DNA of 64,000 bases from Actinoalloteichus caeruleus DSM 43889 (lineage in GTDB: Bacteria > Actinomycetota > Actinomycetes > Mycobacteriales > Pseudonocardiaceae), in assembly GCF_000429185.2 (NCBI RefSeq), contig NZ_AUBJ02000001.1, positions 1,612,001 through 1,676,000 of the forward strand. Reading direction: 5' to 3'. Below the pieces are notes generated by a model that made no database searches, had not been told where the DNA came from, and worked only from the letters and a program-made list of their open reading frames with translations. Each line of letters opens with the position of its first letter. Within the stretch, counting starts at the first letter, position 1. Below are positions 16,768-24,996 of the stretch, piece after piece. Both the position numbers and the translations under genes were made by a program.

Positions 16768-17346
16768 TCATCCGACGTCCTCGGGCTCCCGCCACGCGCC
16801 GATGCCCAGCAGCACCTTCCACAGCCAGTCCGCCGCGACGACCGGTGAGGGCAAGGGGTCACGCGCCACCCAGGCGGTGATCACCCCGAGGGCACTGCCC
16901 GCGATCCCGGAGGCGAAGACGTCGACGGGCAGGTCGACGAGAGCCGCCGGTCGGGCCGTGCCGACGGCGTCGATGACGATGAGTTCGATCCGGTTGCGCA
17001 ACCGGGCGGTGACCAGCGTCGACCCGTGGTCGCCGAGGACCCGCCGGTAGAGGGCGGCGTGGGACGCGATGTGTTCGAGGTAGGTGAGCAGCTCGACCGG
17101 CATCCTCGGGGTCCCGGCGGCCACCGACACCTCGGGCAGTTGCGTCGACACGTCGTGGAGGGCGTCCTCCAGTGCGTCGGCGAGCAGCGTCTCCTTGTCG
17201 GCGTAGTGCTGGTAGAAGCTGCTGCGGTTCACCCCGGCGCGGACCGTGATGTCGCTGACCGTGACCTCGTCGAGTGGTCGCTCGCGGGCGAGCTCCAGGA
17301 GAGCGTGCCGGAGGCTCGCTCGGGTGCGGGCAACGCGGGGATCCAT
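16768..17346 (-). CDS. TetR family regulator of the MMPL exporter
   Basis: 192 residues beginning MDPRVARTRASL (an ATG three codons upstream at 17355 is equally in frame). The HTH runs from about residue 8 to 55 (LRHALLELARERPLDEVTVSDI, VNRSSFYQHYADKETLL). The C-terminal helix bundle resembles TetR_C_33-type regulators. It is divergent from an MMPL transporter; the intervening DNA holds several TTATCC/GGATAA half-sites. Expected to repress the exporter until a ligand binds. Confidence 0.87.
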   Translation of the reverse strand: MDPRVARTRASLRHALLELARERPLDEVTVSDITVRAGVNRSSFYQHYADKETLLADALEDALHDVSTQLPEVSVAAGTPRMPVELLTYLEHIASHAALYRRVLGDHGSTLVTARLRNRIELIVIDAVGTARPAALVDLPVDVFASGIAGSALGVITAWVARDPLPSPVVAADWLWKVLLGIGAWREPEDVG

Positions 17347-17385
17347 GGCGGGCATCGTCTCACGTGTCCAGCGCCACCCGGGACA

Positions 17386-17426
17386 GTTATCCGACACACG
17401 TTGGATAACCGACAGTCGTCGGATAA
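17386..17426. promoter_or_regulatory. TetR operator with repeated TTATCC half-sites
   Basis: GTTATCC (17386-17392) pairs with GGATAAC (17403-17409). TTATCCGAC (17387-17395) also pairs perfectly with GTCGGATAA (17418-17426). A further GGTTATCC lies inside the MMPL gene at 17497-17504. Overlapping dyads imply two dimers on this control region. Confidence 0.65.
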
Positions 17427-17467
17427 GTTGGCGGCCAGCAACAGTCCATTCCGACGAAAGGCGTACG

Positions 17468-19927
17468 GTGGCCAACCTCCTGTATCGGCTCGGACGGTTA
17501 TCCGCGCGACGCGCGTGGGCCGTCATCGCCACGTGGATCCTCGCGCTCGCGGTCGCGGCCGGTGCCTTCCTCACGCTCGGCGGCTCCCTGGCCACGAACT
17601 TCTCCATCCCGGGCACCGAGACCGAGCGGGTCAACGACAGCCTCACCGAGCAGTTCCCCGAGCTCACCGGTGCCACCGCCTCCGTCGTGTTCGCCACCGA
17701 CGGCGAGTTCGGCGAGTCGGAGCGCGAGCGGATCGACGAGCTCCTCAACGACCTGACCGAGGTCGACGGCGTCACCGCGGTGACGAACCCGTTCGAGACC
17801 GAGGCGGAACGCGACGCCGCCGAGGGCCAGGTCACCGGCGGCCAGGCGATGATCGAGGGCGCGCGTTCGGAGCTCGAGTCCTCCTCCGACGAGTTGGAGG
17901 CGGGGCAGGCACAGCTCGACGCCGCGATCGAGCAGGCGCGGGCAGCCGGCGCCTACGAGCAGGCCGCCGAGGAGTTCGAACGGCAGCAGGCCGAGCTGGA
18001 CGCCGGCCGCGAGCAGCTGGAACAGGGCCTGCGGGAGATCGAGGCTCAGGAGGCGGAGCTCGAACACGGCGCCGCGCTCATGGAGTTCGCCTCCACCGTC
18101 CGCACCGTGTCCGAGGACGGTGGAACGGCGATCGCCACCATCGCCTTCGAGGAGACGATGTTCGAGCTGCCGGACAGCGTCAAGGCCGAGGTCGTCGACG
18201 TGCTCTCCGCCGCCGAGATCGACGGCGTGCGGATCGACTGGTCCTCGACCATCACCACCTCCACCGAGGGCATCATGGGTCCGGGCGAGGTCATCGGCGT
18301 CATCGTCGCCGGCCTGGTGCTGCTGATCATGATGCGCGCGTTCCTGCCCGCGATCACCCCGCTGATCAGCTCGCTGGTCGGCGTCGGCGTCGGCGTCGCC
18401 GGTTCGCTCGCCTTCTCCGGTCTCGTCCCGATGGCCTCCATCACTCCGGTGCTCGGGGTGATGCTGGGCCTCGCCGTCGGCATCGACTACTCGCTGTTCA
18501 TCCTCAACCGGCACCGCAAGCAGCTGCTCGCCGGCATGGACGTGGACGAGTCCATCGGCCTGGCCAACGGCACCGCCGGCAACGCCGTCGTGTTCGCCGG
18601 CAGCACCGTCATCGTCGCGCTGGTCGCGCTGGGCGTGACCGGGATCCCGTTCCTGGCCACGATGGGCGTCGTCGGCGCGGCCTGCGTGCTGGTCGCGGTC
18701 CTCGTCTCGATCAGCCTCACCCCAGCCCTCCTCGGGCTGTTGGGGACGCGGGCCCTGGGCCGGAAGGCGCGCGAGACGATCGGCGACCAGCGGCACACCG
18801 ACACCGAGGTCCGGCCGCTGCGCACCCCGCGCGCGCTCGGCGCGGTCGCCCTGGCGACCCTCGGACTGCTCGTGCTGGCCGTCCCCGCCCTCTCGATGCG
18901 CCTCGGCCTGCCCGAGGGCTCCTCGGAGGCACCGGACACCACGCAGTACCAGGCCTTCAAGACCATCGAGTCGGAGTTCGGAGCGGGGGTGAACGGCCCC
19001 CTGATCGTGGTCGCCGAACTGCCCGGCGGCGTGGACGAGAACGAGGTGACGGCCACCCAGGCCGGGGTCGCCTCGGAGCTGATGGAGCACGCGGACGTCA
19101 GCGCGGTGGCGCCCATCGTCGTCTCCGACGAGCGCGACGTGTTCCTGTTCCAGGTGCTCCCCGTGGAGGGCCCCTCGAGCGAGTCGACGGAGAACCTGGT
19201 CCGGGACCTGCGCGGGATGGCCCCGCTGTCCGGGGAAGCCACCCTGGGCGTGGCGGGACAGGCCTCGGGCAACATCGACGTCTCGGAGAAGCTCGCCGAC
19301 GCGCTGCCGATCTACCTGGTCGTCGTGGTCGGCCTCTCCCTGCTGATCATGATCGTGGTGTTCCGGTCGCTGCTGGTGCCGCTGATCGCCACCGCCGGCT
19401 ATGTCCTGTCGCTGTTCGCCGCGTTGGGGGCGGTCACCGCCATCTACCAGTGGGGGTGGTTGTCCGACGTCTTCGGCGTGCACGAGCCGGGACCGGTGCT
19501 GAGCTTCGGCCCGATCATCATCATGGGTGTCCTGTTCGGGCTGGCGATGGACTACCAGCTCTTCCTGGTCTCCGGGATGCGTGAGGCGCACGTCCACGGG
19601 ATGCCGGCCAGGGCAGCCGTCGTGCAGGGGCTGCGCCAGGGCCGGGCCGTGGTCACCGCGGCGGCGATCATCATGATCTCCGTCTTCGGCGGTTTCGTCT
19701 TCAGCGAGCTCGGGATGGTGCGACCGCTCGGGTTCGGCCTGGCGATCGGCGTCCTCTTCGACGCGTTCGTGGTCCGGATGGTGCTGGTGCCCGCCCTGAT
19801 GCACCTGCTGGGCGAGAAGGCGTGGTACCTGCCGAAGTGGCTGGACCGGATCATGCCCGACGTCGACGTCGAGGGCGCTTCCCTGGAGCGCGCGCACTCC
19901 CCGAACGGGAGCGCGGCGACCTCCTGA
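17468..19927 (+). CDS. MMPL/RND family exporter
   Basis: 819 residues from GTG, with a plausible ribosome site (GAAAGG) just upstream. Twelve helices are arranged as 1+5 and 1+5 with two large external domains. The first external domain includes a long alpha-helical coiled coil (about residues 130-200, rich in Glu/Gln/Ala), as in actinomycete MMPL proteins of the YdfJ/ActII-3 type. The helix motif GLAVGIDYSLFILNRHRKQL carries the proton-relay Asp-Tyr, and the second half has VLFGLAMDYQLFLVSGMREA. Likely moves a lipid or drug outward; controlled by the divergent TetR gene. Confidence 0.92.
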   Translation: MANLLYRLGRLSARRAWAVIATWILALAVAAGAFLTLGGSLATNFSIPGTETERVNDSLTEQFPELTGATASVVFATDGEFGESERERIDELLNDLTEVDGVTAVTNPFETEAERDAAEGQVTGGQAMIEGARSELESSSDELEAGQAQLDAAIEQARAAGAYEQAAEEFERQQAELDAGREQLEQGLREIEAQEAELEHGAALMEFASTVRTVSEDGGTAIATIAFEETMFELPDSVKAEVVDVLSAAEIDGVRIDWSSTITTSTEGIMGPGEVIGVIVAGLVLLIMMRAFLPAITPLISSLVGVGVGVAGSLAFSGLVPMASITPVLGVMLGLAVGIDYSLFILNRHRKQLLAGMDVDESIGLANGTAGNAVVFAGSTVIVALVALGVTGIPFLATMGVVGAACVLVAVLVSISLTPALLGLLGTRALGRKARETIGDQRHTDTEVRPLRTPRALGAVALATLGLLVLAVPALSMRLGLPEGSSEAPDTTQYQAFKTIESEFGAGVNGPLIVVAELPGGVDENEVTATQAGVASELMEHADVSAVAPIVVSDERDVFLFQVLPVEGPSSESTENLVRDLRGMAPLSGEATLGVAGQASGNIDVSEKLADALPIYLVVVVGLSLLIMIVVFRSLLVPLIATAGYVLSLFAALGAVTAIYQWGWLSDVFGVHEPGPVLSFGPIIIMGVLFGLAMDYQLFLVSGMREAHVHGMPARAAVVQGLRQGRAVVTAAAIIMISVFGGFVFSELGMVRPLGFGLAIGVLFDAFVVRMVLVPALMHLLGEKAWYLPKWLDRIMPDVDVEGASLERAHSPNGSAATS

Positions 19928-20248
19928 CCTCGTGCTCGACGGGCCCGTCCGGACCTCGGTCCGGGCGGGCCCTCGTCGTTCCGGTACCCGTTCCACGCGG
20001 CACCGGGTCCCTCGTCGGTGTCGGCGCGCTGACGGGCGCGCGGGGGACGTCGTACCGCCAAGGGAGGGCGAGGGCGGGTGGGGCGACGGGACCGCCGGCC
20101 CCCGGCCAGGACACCCGCGCGGCCCCGGTTCCTGGAGCCGTTCGAGGTGGCCCCTCCCCGACGCGGTTCCGCCGCCCGTCGGCGGTCCTCCGGCGGGCGC
20201 GACCGCCGGCGCCGGGCGAACGCGACCCGTGCCCGTCCGGTGCCCGGG
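19928..20248. other. intergenic region between convergent genes
   Basis: Apart from the strong hairpin at 19941-19972, nothing recognisable is encoded; frames are Arg/Pro-rich shadows. Confidence 0.5.
19941..19972 (+). terminator. Rho-independent-like terminator after MMPL gene
   Basis: GGGCCCGTCCGGAC (19941-19954) pairs with GTCCGGGCGGGCCC (19959-19972), giving a 14-bp stem with a single wobble pair and a four-base loop CTCG. It starts 14 bases after the stop and is followed by a modest T-rich run (TCGTCGTT). Confidence 0.8.
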
Positions 20249-21115
20249 CTAGGGAGCCCGGCGGAGGTCCCGGGTTTCGGGCGATCGCTGGAAGCCGGCC
20301 GACGCGTAGGTCGCTACGGCGGCGAGGTTGGCGCTCGGGGTGCGGACGACCGCGCTCGACGAACCCAGTTCCCGCAACGCGGCCGCCGCCGCGACCACGA
20401 TCGCCCGACCATGCCCCTGGCCGCGGTGGTCCCGGTGCACTCCCATCGGTTCGAGCAACCCGGGCCGCCCCGGCCCGGCCGACCACACCGTCGCGGCCGC
20501 CACCGCCCTGCCCTGACGGTCGTGGGCGACCAGGCAACGGGCGTCGGCGTAGGGGGCGCCGGCCGCCATCGCCCGCCAGCGGTCCTCGGTGAACGTCGAC
20601 CCGTCGAAGGACGCCCGCTGGACGGCGGCGCGGACCCACGCCCGGTCCGGTGTGGTCACCTCGATCCGAGGGCCGGGGGCCGGCACCGGGTCGGCGAGGT
20701 CGCGGCGCAGCGGCGTCCACGCTTCGCCGGGCACCCAGCCCCGCTCCGCCAGCCGGTCGCGGACCAACGCGCCAGGTGGGGCCTCCACGTACGCCTCACC
20801 CTCCCCCAGGACCCCGCACGCCGGGTCGGTCACGTCCTCCGCCAGCCGTCGGGCCAACTCCTCGTCCCGCTCGACGTGTGGCGCGATCGCCAGTCGCACC
20901 AGGTCAGGGCCGTCCAGCAGGCCCATCGCGAGGACCCGGCCGCCTCGGCTCCAGGTCCGGACCGCTCGGGCGGTGGCCTCCGCGCCGAACCGCCAGAACC
21001 AGCCCAGGTCCCCGGGGTGCGGCCGCTCCGGCGCCCCGTCGTCCTGCCACGCCCGCAGTACGTGCGCTACCGCGCTCAAGCCGTCGACTTCCGGAGTACC
21101 CAGGAGAAACGTCAC
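20249..21115 (-). CDS. tandem GNAT acetyltransferase
   Basis: 288 residues from GTG at 21115 (another in-frame GTG lies at 21127). The C-terminal half (about 150-285) is a complete GNAT domain with the acetyl-CoA loop HRDHRGQGHGRAIV and the following TPSANLAAVATYASAGFQ. The N-terminal half looks like a second, degenerate GNAT repeat. Such tandem proteins can be mycothiol-synthase-like or antibiotic-modifying; no specific role can be assigned here. It converges on the MMPL gene. Confidence 0.8.
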   Translation of the reverse strand: MTFLLGTPEVDGLSAVAHVLRAWQDDGAPERPHPGDLGWFWRFGAEATARAVRTWSRGGRVLAMGLLDGPDLVRLAIAPHVERDEELARRLAEDVTDPACGVLGEGEAYVEAPPGALVRDRLAERGWVPGEAWTPLRRDLADPVPAPGPRIEVTTPDRAWVRAAVQRASFDGSTFTEDRWRAMAAGAPYADARCLVAHDRQGRAVAAATVWSAGPGRPGLLEPMGVHRDHRGQGHGRAIVVAAAAALRELGSSSAVVRTPSANLAAVATYASAGFQRSPETRDLRRAP

Positions 21116-21600
21116 ACCACCGATCACACCCCACCGGACCGAGCCGCCGCACCTGATTTGCCGCCCGGTCTGGTGGCGCTTGGAACGCGCGGGGAGAACT
21201 CGACGCGGGTGGCGTGGTGGTGTGGCCACGCCAGCCCCGGTTGCGGAGCCCAGGCCCGGTGTCCGGTGCGGGCGTGCTGCCGGCGCCTGGTCCTCGGCCG
21301 TCGGGTCCACCTGGGCGCCACTCCACGGGCATCGACGCCCACGCCCACCAGCCCACGAGAAGGCATCGACGCCGGGCGGTCGTGGTGGGCTCGGCGCGTC
21401 CACGACGGCCGGGTCGCCGACGGGTGCCCCCGGCCCGCGGGATGCGCACTCACGGGCCGTGCGCGGGGCAGGTCTGGTCGCCTCGTTGTCCTGGCCGACG
21501 ACGAGCGGAGCGTGGAGGCAGCCGCGCGACCAGCGTCGACGACGATCGTGGACCTGCCGTGCCTCCTCCCATCCACGGCGCCGGACCACCCCGGGGACGG
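21116..21600. other. intergenic region without recognised gene
   Basis: Between two minus-strand genes. Frames covering it are Arg/Gly/Pro-rich and interrupted; no family, repeat or hairpin of note seen. Confidence 0.5.
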
Positions 21601-22449
21601 TCAGCGGCGGCCGGTCACGAGGAGTGTCGGGTGCACCAGGTAGTAGCCGGGGTCGTCGAGGACGTACCCCTGGCCGCCGGGGGTGAGCAGGGTGCCGAGG
21701 AGTCGGATGTCCTCGTCGCCCAGGCCCGCCTCGGCTCCTCGGGAGCGGGCGGCCTCCAGGAGCTCGGGCCACACCACCCGTTCCAGGTAGGGGCGCGCGG
21801 TCGGGTCGTCGTCGACGGGGAAAGCGACGCGGGGGAAGACCTGGACCCGGATGTCGCGCAGTCCGGCGGCGACCATCCAGTGGACGTGGCGGTCGTAGTG
21901 CCGTTCCCCGCCGCCGGGCAGGCCCCAGTTCAGCTCCGAGGCGGTGCGCAGCGCGCGTTGCAGCCGCGCGTGGCCCGGCAGGAACATCGACTGGTAGTAG
22001 TTGCTGGTGAAGAGCCCGAGGACCCCGTCGGGCGCCAGCGCGCCGGCCATCGCCGCGACGACGGCGGCGGGGTCCTCGAAGTTGCCAGGCCAGACGACGT
22101 CGCTGCCCCAGATCGCATCGAAGGCCACTCCCGATCCGGTGGCCTCGTCGAGGGTGGCCAGCAGGTCCCCGGCGCGGAGGCGGACGCGGTCGGCCACCCC
22201 CTCCTCCTCGGCGTGGGTCCGGGCCAACGAGAGCACGTCGGGGTTGAGATCCACCCCGAGGACCTCGGAGTCCGGCCCGGCCGCGCGCGCGAGGGCCACC
22301 AGTCCGCCGCCCGCGCCCGTGCCGGCGTCGAGCAGCCTGCGACGCCCGGACAGGCCCAGGGTCTCCACCGCCCGCTCGACCGCTGGGGCGACGAAAGCCC
22401 TGTTGCTCAGCAGGTAGGTGACCAGCCCGGTCCGCCGCAACTCCGTCAT
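21601..22449 (-). CDS. SAM-dependent class I methyltransferase under a Zur-like operator
   Basis: 282 residues. SAM-binding motif I LLDAGTGAGGGLVAL (about residues 40-54), acidic loop VLGVDLNPD, motif post-I LRAGDLLATL, motif IV region AIWGSDVVWPGNF. The second half (ALRTASELNWGLPGGGERHYDRHVHWMV onwards) resembles no specific subfamily I can name. An excellent ribosome site GGAGG lies seven bases before the ATG, and a near-perfect Zur-like box sits 17 bases before it, overlapping a TACAAT -10. So it is probably derepressed on zinc (or iron) starvation. Candidate roles: metallophore tailoring or replacement of a metal-dependent enzyme. Confidence 0.82.
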   Translation of the reverse strand: MTELRRTGLVTYLLSNRAFVAPAVERAVETLGLSGRRRLLDAGTGAGGGLVALARAAGPDSEVLGVDLNPDVLSLARTHAEEEGVADRVRLRAGDLLATLDEATGSGVAFDAIWGSDVVWPGNFEDPAAVVAAMAGALAPDGVLGLFTSNYYQSMFLPGHARLQRALRTASELNWGLPGGGERHYDRHVHWMVAAGLRDIRVQVFPRVAFPVDDDPTARPYLERVVWPELLEAARSRGAEAGLGDEDIRLLGTLLTPGGQGYVLDDPGYYLVHPTLLVTGRR

Positions 22450-22465
22450 GCGAAACCTCCGTAGA

Positions 22466-22485
22466 TGAAAATGATTTCCATTGTA
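22466..22485 (-). promoter_or_regulatory. Zur-like operator and -10 element
   Basis: 22466-22480 reads TGAAAATGATTTCCA on the plus strand, 14 of 15 positions identical to the actinobacterial Zur consensus TGAAAATGATTTTCA. On the minus strand TACAAT (22485-22480) abuts it as a probable -10 hexamer. It is in the correct place to block transcription of the methyltransferase gene. Confidence 0.75.
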
Positions 22486-23013
22486 TGGAGTCGGTGACGG
22501 CGGGACGCACCGGCCCACTCCCACCGGGCGGCATGGGCCCGACGGTGTGGAGGACGTCCGACCGACGTGGACCGTGTGGTGGCGGGCCGGACGCCCGGAA
22601 CACACCCCGATGACGGGCCGCTCCCCCGACCCACCGCGGCCCCAGGGGCGACGAACGCTCCCACGCCCCGGACTGCGAGGAGGCGTTCCCGTAGCGGCCC
22701 GGCCCGGCCGGCCTGACGGCCATCAGCTCCGCACTCCCGGAGCTCGGTGTCCCGCGCGCTCCGCGCGGGCGGCCGGCATGGGGCCCCTGGCGACCACCGG
22801 TGAGCCCGAGGACACCCCCGCGGGGCACGGCCGAGGCGCCACCCGCCGTGCTCACGACGGAACAGACGGTCTGGATCAGTCACCACGTCGGCAGAGGTTC
22901 ACCCGGAAGCCGGCTACCGATCGTGTCCGCGTCACCTTCGGCAGAAAACGTGCGAGGGCCGCGTAAGCCACGTCCACGCGGCATCGGACCCACTGACACG
23001 GAACGAGGAAGCA
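22486..23013. other. region upstream of the alkaline phosphatase gene
   Basis: No protein family is recognisable in either strand. A GTTCACC (22897-22903) and a CGTCACC 33 bases later recall PhoP half-sites, but the intermediate repeats do not match, so no PHO box is claimed. The phosphatase ribosome site is GAGGAAGC just before 23014. Confidence 0.45.
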
Positions 23014-24867
23014 ATGAGCAGCAGAGTGCTCAAGCGCACTCGCGGTCTCGTCGTCACGGGAGCGGCCCTGGGCATGGCCGCCGCTCCCCTGTCGACCGGC
23101 GTCGCGGGCGCGGAGGAGACACCCGTGCCCAAGAACATCATTCTTCTCATCTCCGACGGCGGCGGTTACGGCCACTTCGACCTGCCGAGCCTCTACGAGC
23201 AGGGGCAGAGCTACGGTCAGGCCTCCGTCGACCCCGCCACCGGCGCCGTGGAGCACGTGCCCGGCACCGCGAGCCAGGTGTACGAGTCGTACCCGGTCCA
23301 GGTCGGGCAGTCCCACCACTCCGCGAACGGCCGCGCCGAGTACGTGACCGAGGACGCCTGGGGCTCGTTCGACTGGGTGGCCTCCGGCGCCACCGACTCG
23401 GCCGCCGCCGGGACCGCGCTGGGCACGGGTGTCAAGACCAACAACGGCGTCCTCGGCTACACGCCGGACGGGGACCGCCTGCTGACCGTCGGCGAGCAGG
23501 CCATCGAGGTCGGCAAGAAGGTCGGCCTGGTCACCTCGGTGCCCTTCAACCACGCCACCCCCGCCGGGTTCATCGCGCACAACGCCGACCGCAACGACTA
23601 CCAGGGTCTGGCGACCGAGATGATCGACAGCGGTGTCGACGTCCTCATGGGCGGCGGCCACCCCAACTTCACCGACGCCCACACCCGCCGGGCATCGGAC
23701 TGGACGTGGATCTCGCAGGACGACTTCGAGCGGGTGAGCACCGGCGGAACCGACTTCACCTACATCGAGGAGCGGTCCGACTTCGACTCCCTCGCCGAGG
23801 GCGGGACGGTCCCGGAGAAGGTCTTCGGCCTCGCCCAGGTCGCGGAGACCCTCCAGTACAACCGTCCCGGGCTGGAGAACGACGACGTCCTCCCCTGGAG
23901 CGACCCGCTCAACGCCGTTCCCGGCCTGGACACCATGACCGAGGGTGCGCTCAACGTCCTGGAGCAGGGCGACGAGGGCTTCTTCCTCATGGTCGAGGGC
24001 GGTGCGGTCGACTGGGCCGGTCACGCCAACCAGACCACCCGCACGGTGGAGGAGCAGATCGACTTCAACCGCGCCGTGGAGGCCGTGGACGAGTGGGTCG
24101 AGGCCAACAGCAGCTGGGACGAGACCCTGGTGATGGTCACGGCCGACCACGAGACCGGCTACCTCGCCGGCCCGGACTCGAACCCGACCTGGACCCCCAT
24201 CACCGGTGAGGCGGGTGCGCTGCCCAACGTCTCCTGGCACTCCGGTGGCCACACCAACGGCCTCGTCCCCTTCTACGCCAAGGGCGCCGGCTCGGAGGTC
24301 CTCCAGGCCCGGGCCAACCAGTGGGACATCGTCCGGGGGGCCTACCTGGACAACACCGACATCGGCGAGGCCGTCTTCGACTTCCTCGGTCACGCCCCCG
24401 CCTCGGGTGACTCCTCGGTGGCGCTGGAGGCCAGCGTCCCGCTGCCCACCACCGGTGGTGCCCTGAGCATGTCGGTCGCCGACGCCGGTTCCGTCGTCCT
24501 CGAGGGCGACCCGCGCGGCCAGTCCGGTTCCCTGCCGCACGTCACCGTGACCGACACCCGCGACGAGGTGCAGTCGCGCGGTCAGGGCTGGACGGTCTCC
24601 GGCAGCGCCAGCGAGTTCGTCGCCGGTAACCGCCGGTTCGGCGCGGAGAACCTGAGCTGGAGCCCGAAGGTGGTCGAGTCCGAGTCCGGCGCCTCGGCCG
24701 GCCCGGAGGCCGCCTTCGACGGTCCGGCCGCCCTGGCCGACACCGACCGGGTGAGCCGCTTCGGGACGACCGTCCTGGGCGCGGACCTCGGCCTCGTGGT
24801 GCCGGAGGAGGCCCGTGGTGGTCGCTACGGCAGCGAGATCACGCTGACGCTGTTCGCCAAGGACTGA
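23014..24867 (+). CDS. secreted PhoA-type alkaline phosphatase fused to a WxL-like domain
   Basis: 617 residues. Signal peptide about 1-33 (cut near GVAGA/EE). The PhoA-superfamily domain (about 36-470) has metal-binding Asp in LISDGGGYG, the nucleophile Ser in ASGATDSAAAGTA (Ser129), DWAGHANQ, TADHETG (near residue 375) and GGHTNG (near 411), so the active site looks complete. The last 130 residues form a separate beta-rich domain containing VTVTDTRDEVQSRGQGWTVSG, LSWSP and a terminal GRYGSEITLTLF. This layout matches WxL cell-surface domains, with Trp-x-Val/Trp-x-Pro variants of the motifs. It would hydrolyse phosphate esters at the cell wall. A DUF916-like gene follows. Confidence 0.88.
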   Translation: MSSRVLKRTRGLVVTGAALGMAAAPLSTGVAGAEETPVPKNIILLISDGGGYGHFDLPSLYEQGQSYGQASVDPATGAVEHVPGTASQVYESYPVQVGQSHHSANGRAEYVTEDAWGSFDWVASGATDSAAAGTALGTGVKTNNGVLGYTPDGDRLLTVGEQAIEVGKKVGLVTSVPFNHATPAGFIAHNADRNDYQGLATEMIDSGVDVLMGGGHPNFTDAHTRRASDWTWISQDDFERVSTGGTDFTYIEERSDFDSLAEGGTVPEKVFGLAQVAETLQYNRPGLENDDVLPWSDPLNAVPGLDTMTEGALNVLEQGDEGFFLMVEGGAVDWAGHANQTTRTVEEQIDFNRAVEAVDEWVEANSSWDETLVMVTADHETGYLAGPDSNPTWTPITGEAGALPNVSWHSGGHTNGLVPFYAKGAGSEVLQARANQWDIVRGAYLDNTDIGEAVFDFLGHAPASGDSSVALEASVPLPTTGGALSMSVADAGSVVLEGDPRGQSGSLPHVTVTDTRDEVQSRGQGWTVSGSASEFVAGNRRFGAENLSWSPKVVESESGASAGPEAAFDGPAALADTDRVSRFGTTVLGADLGLVVPEEARGGRYGSEITLTLFAKD

Positions 24868-24878
24868 TCGACGTGGGC

Positions 24879-24911
24879 GGGGTGGAGCGGGGACGCACCC
24901 TGCTCCACCCC
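24879..24911 (+). terminator. hairpin terminator after the phosphatase
   Basis: GGGGTGGAGC (24879-24888) pairs perfectly with GCTCCACCCC (24902-24911) around a 13-base loop, followed by GTCTTCCGTTT. It begins 12 bases past the stop codon and would partly separate the phosphatase from the next gene. Confidence 0.7.
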
Positions 24912-24996
24912 GTCTTCCGTTTCCCGGTCCGGAGCTGGTCCTCCGGCCGGGACGAGGTGGAGCGCCGCGCGGACGCGCGGCAGGAAGGAGCCGGGT

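Noticed and set aside
17498-19996. 832-codon open frame antisense to the MMPL gene
   Set aside because: It mirrors the coding strand codon pattern of a clear MMPL transporter and translates to His/Arg/Asp-rich sequence; a GC-rich shadow.
22897-22936. Possible PHO box upstream of the alkaline phosphatase (GTTCACC and CGTCACC 33 bases apart)
   Set aside because: The distance equals three 11-base periods, but the two intermediate repeats do not resemble GTTCACC, so a PhoP site is not supported.
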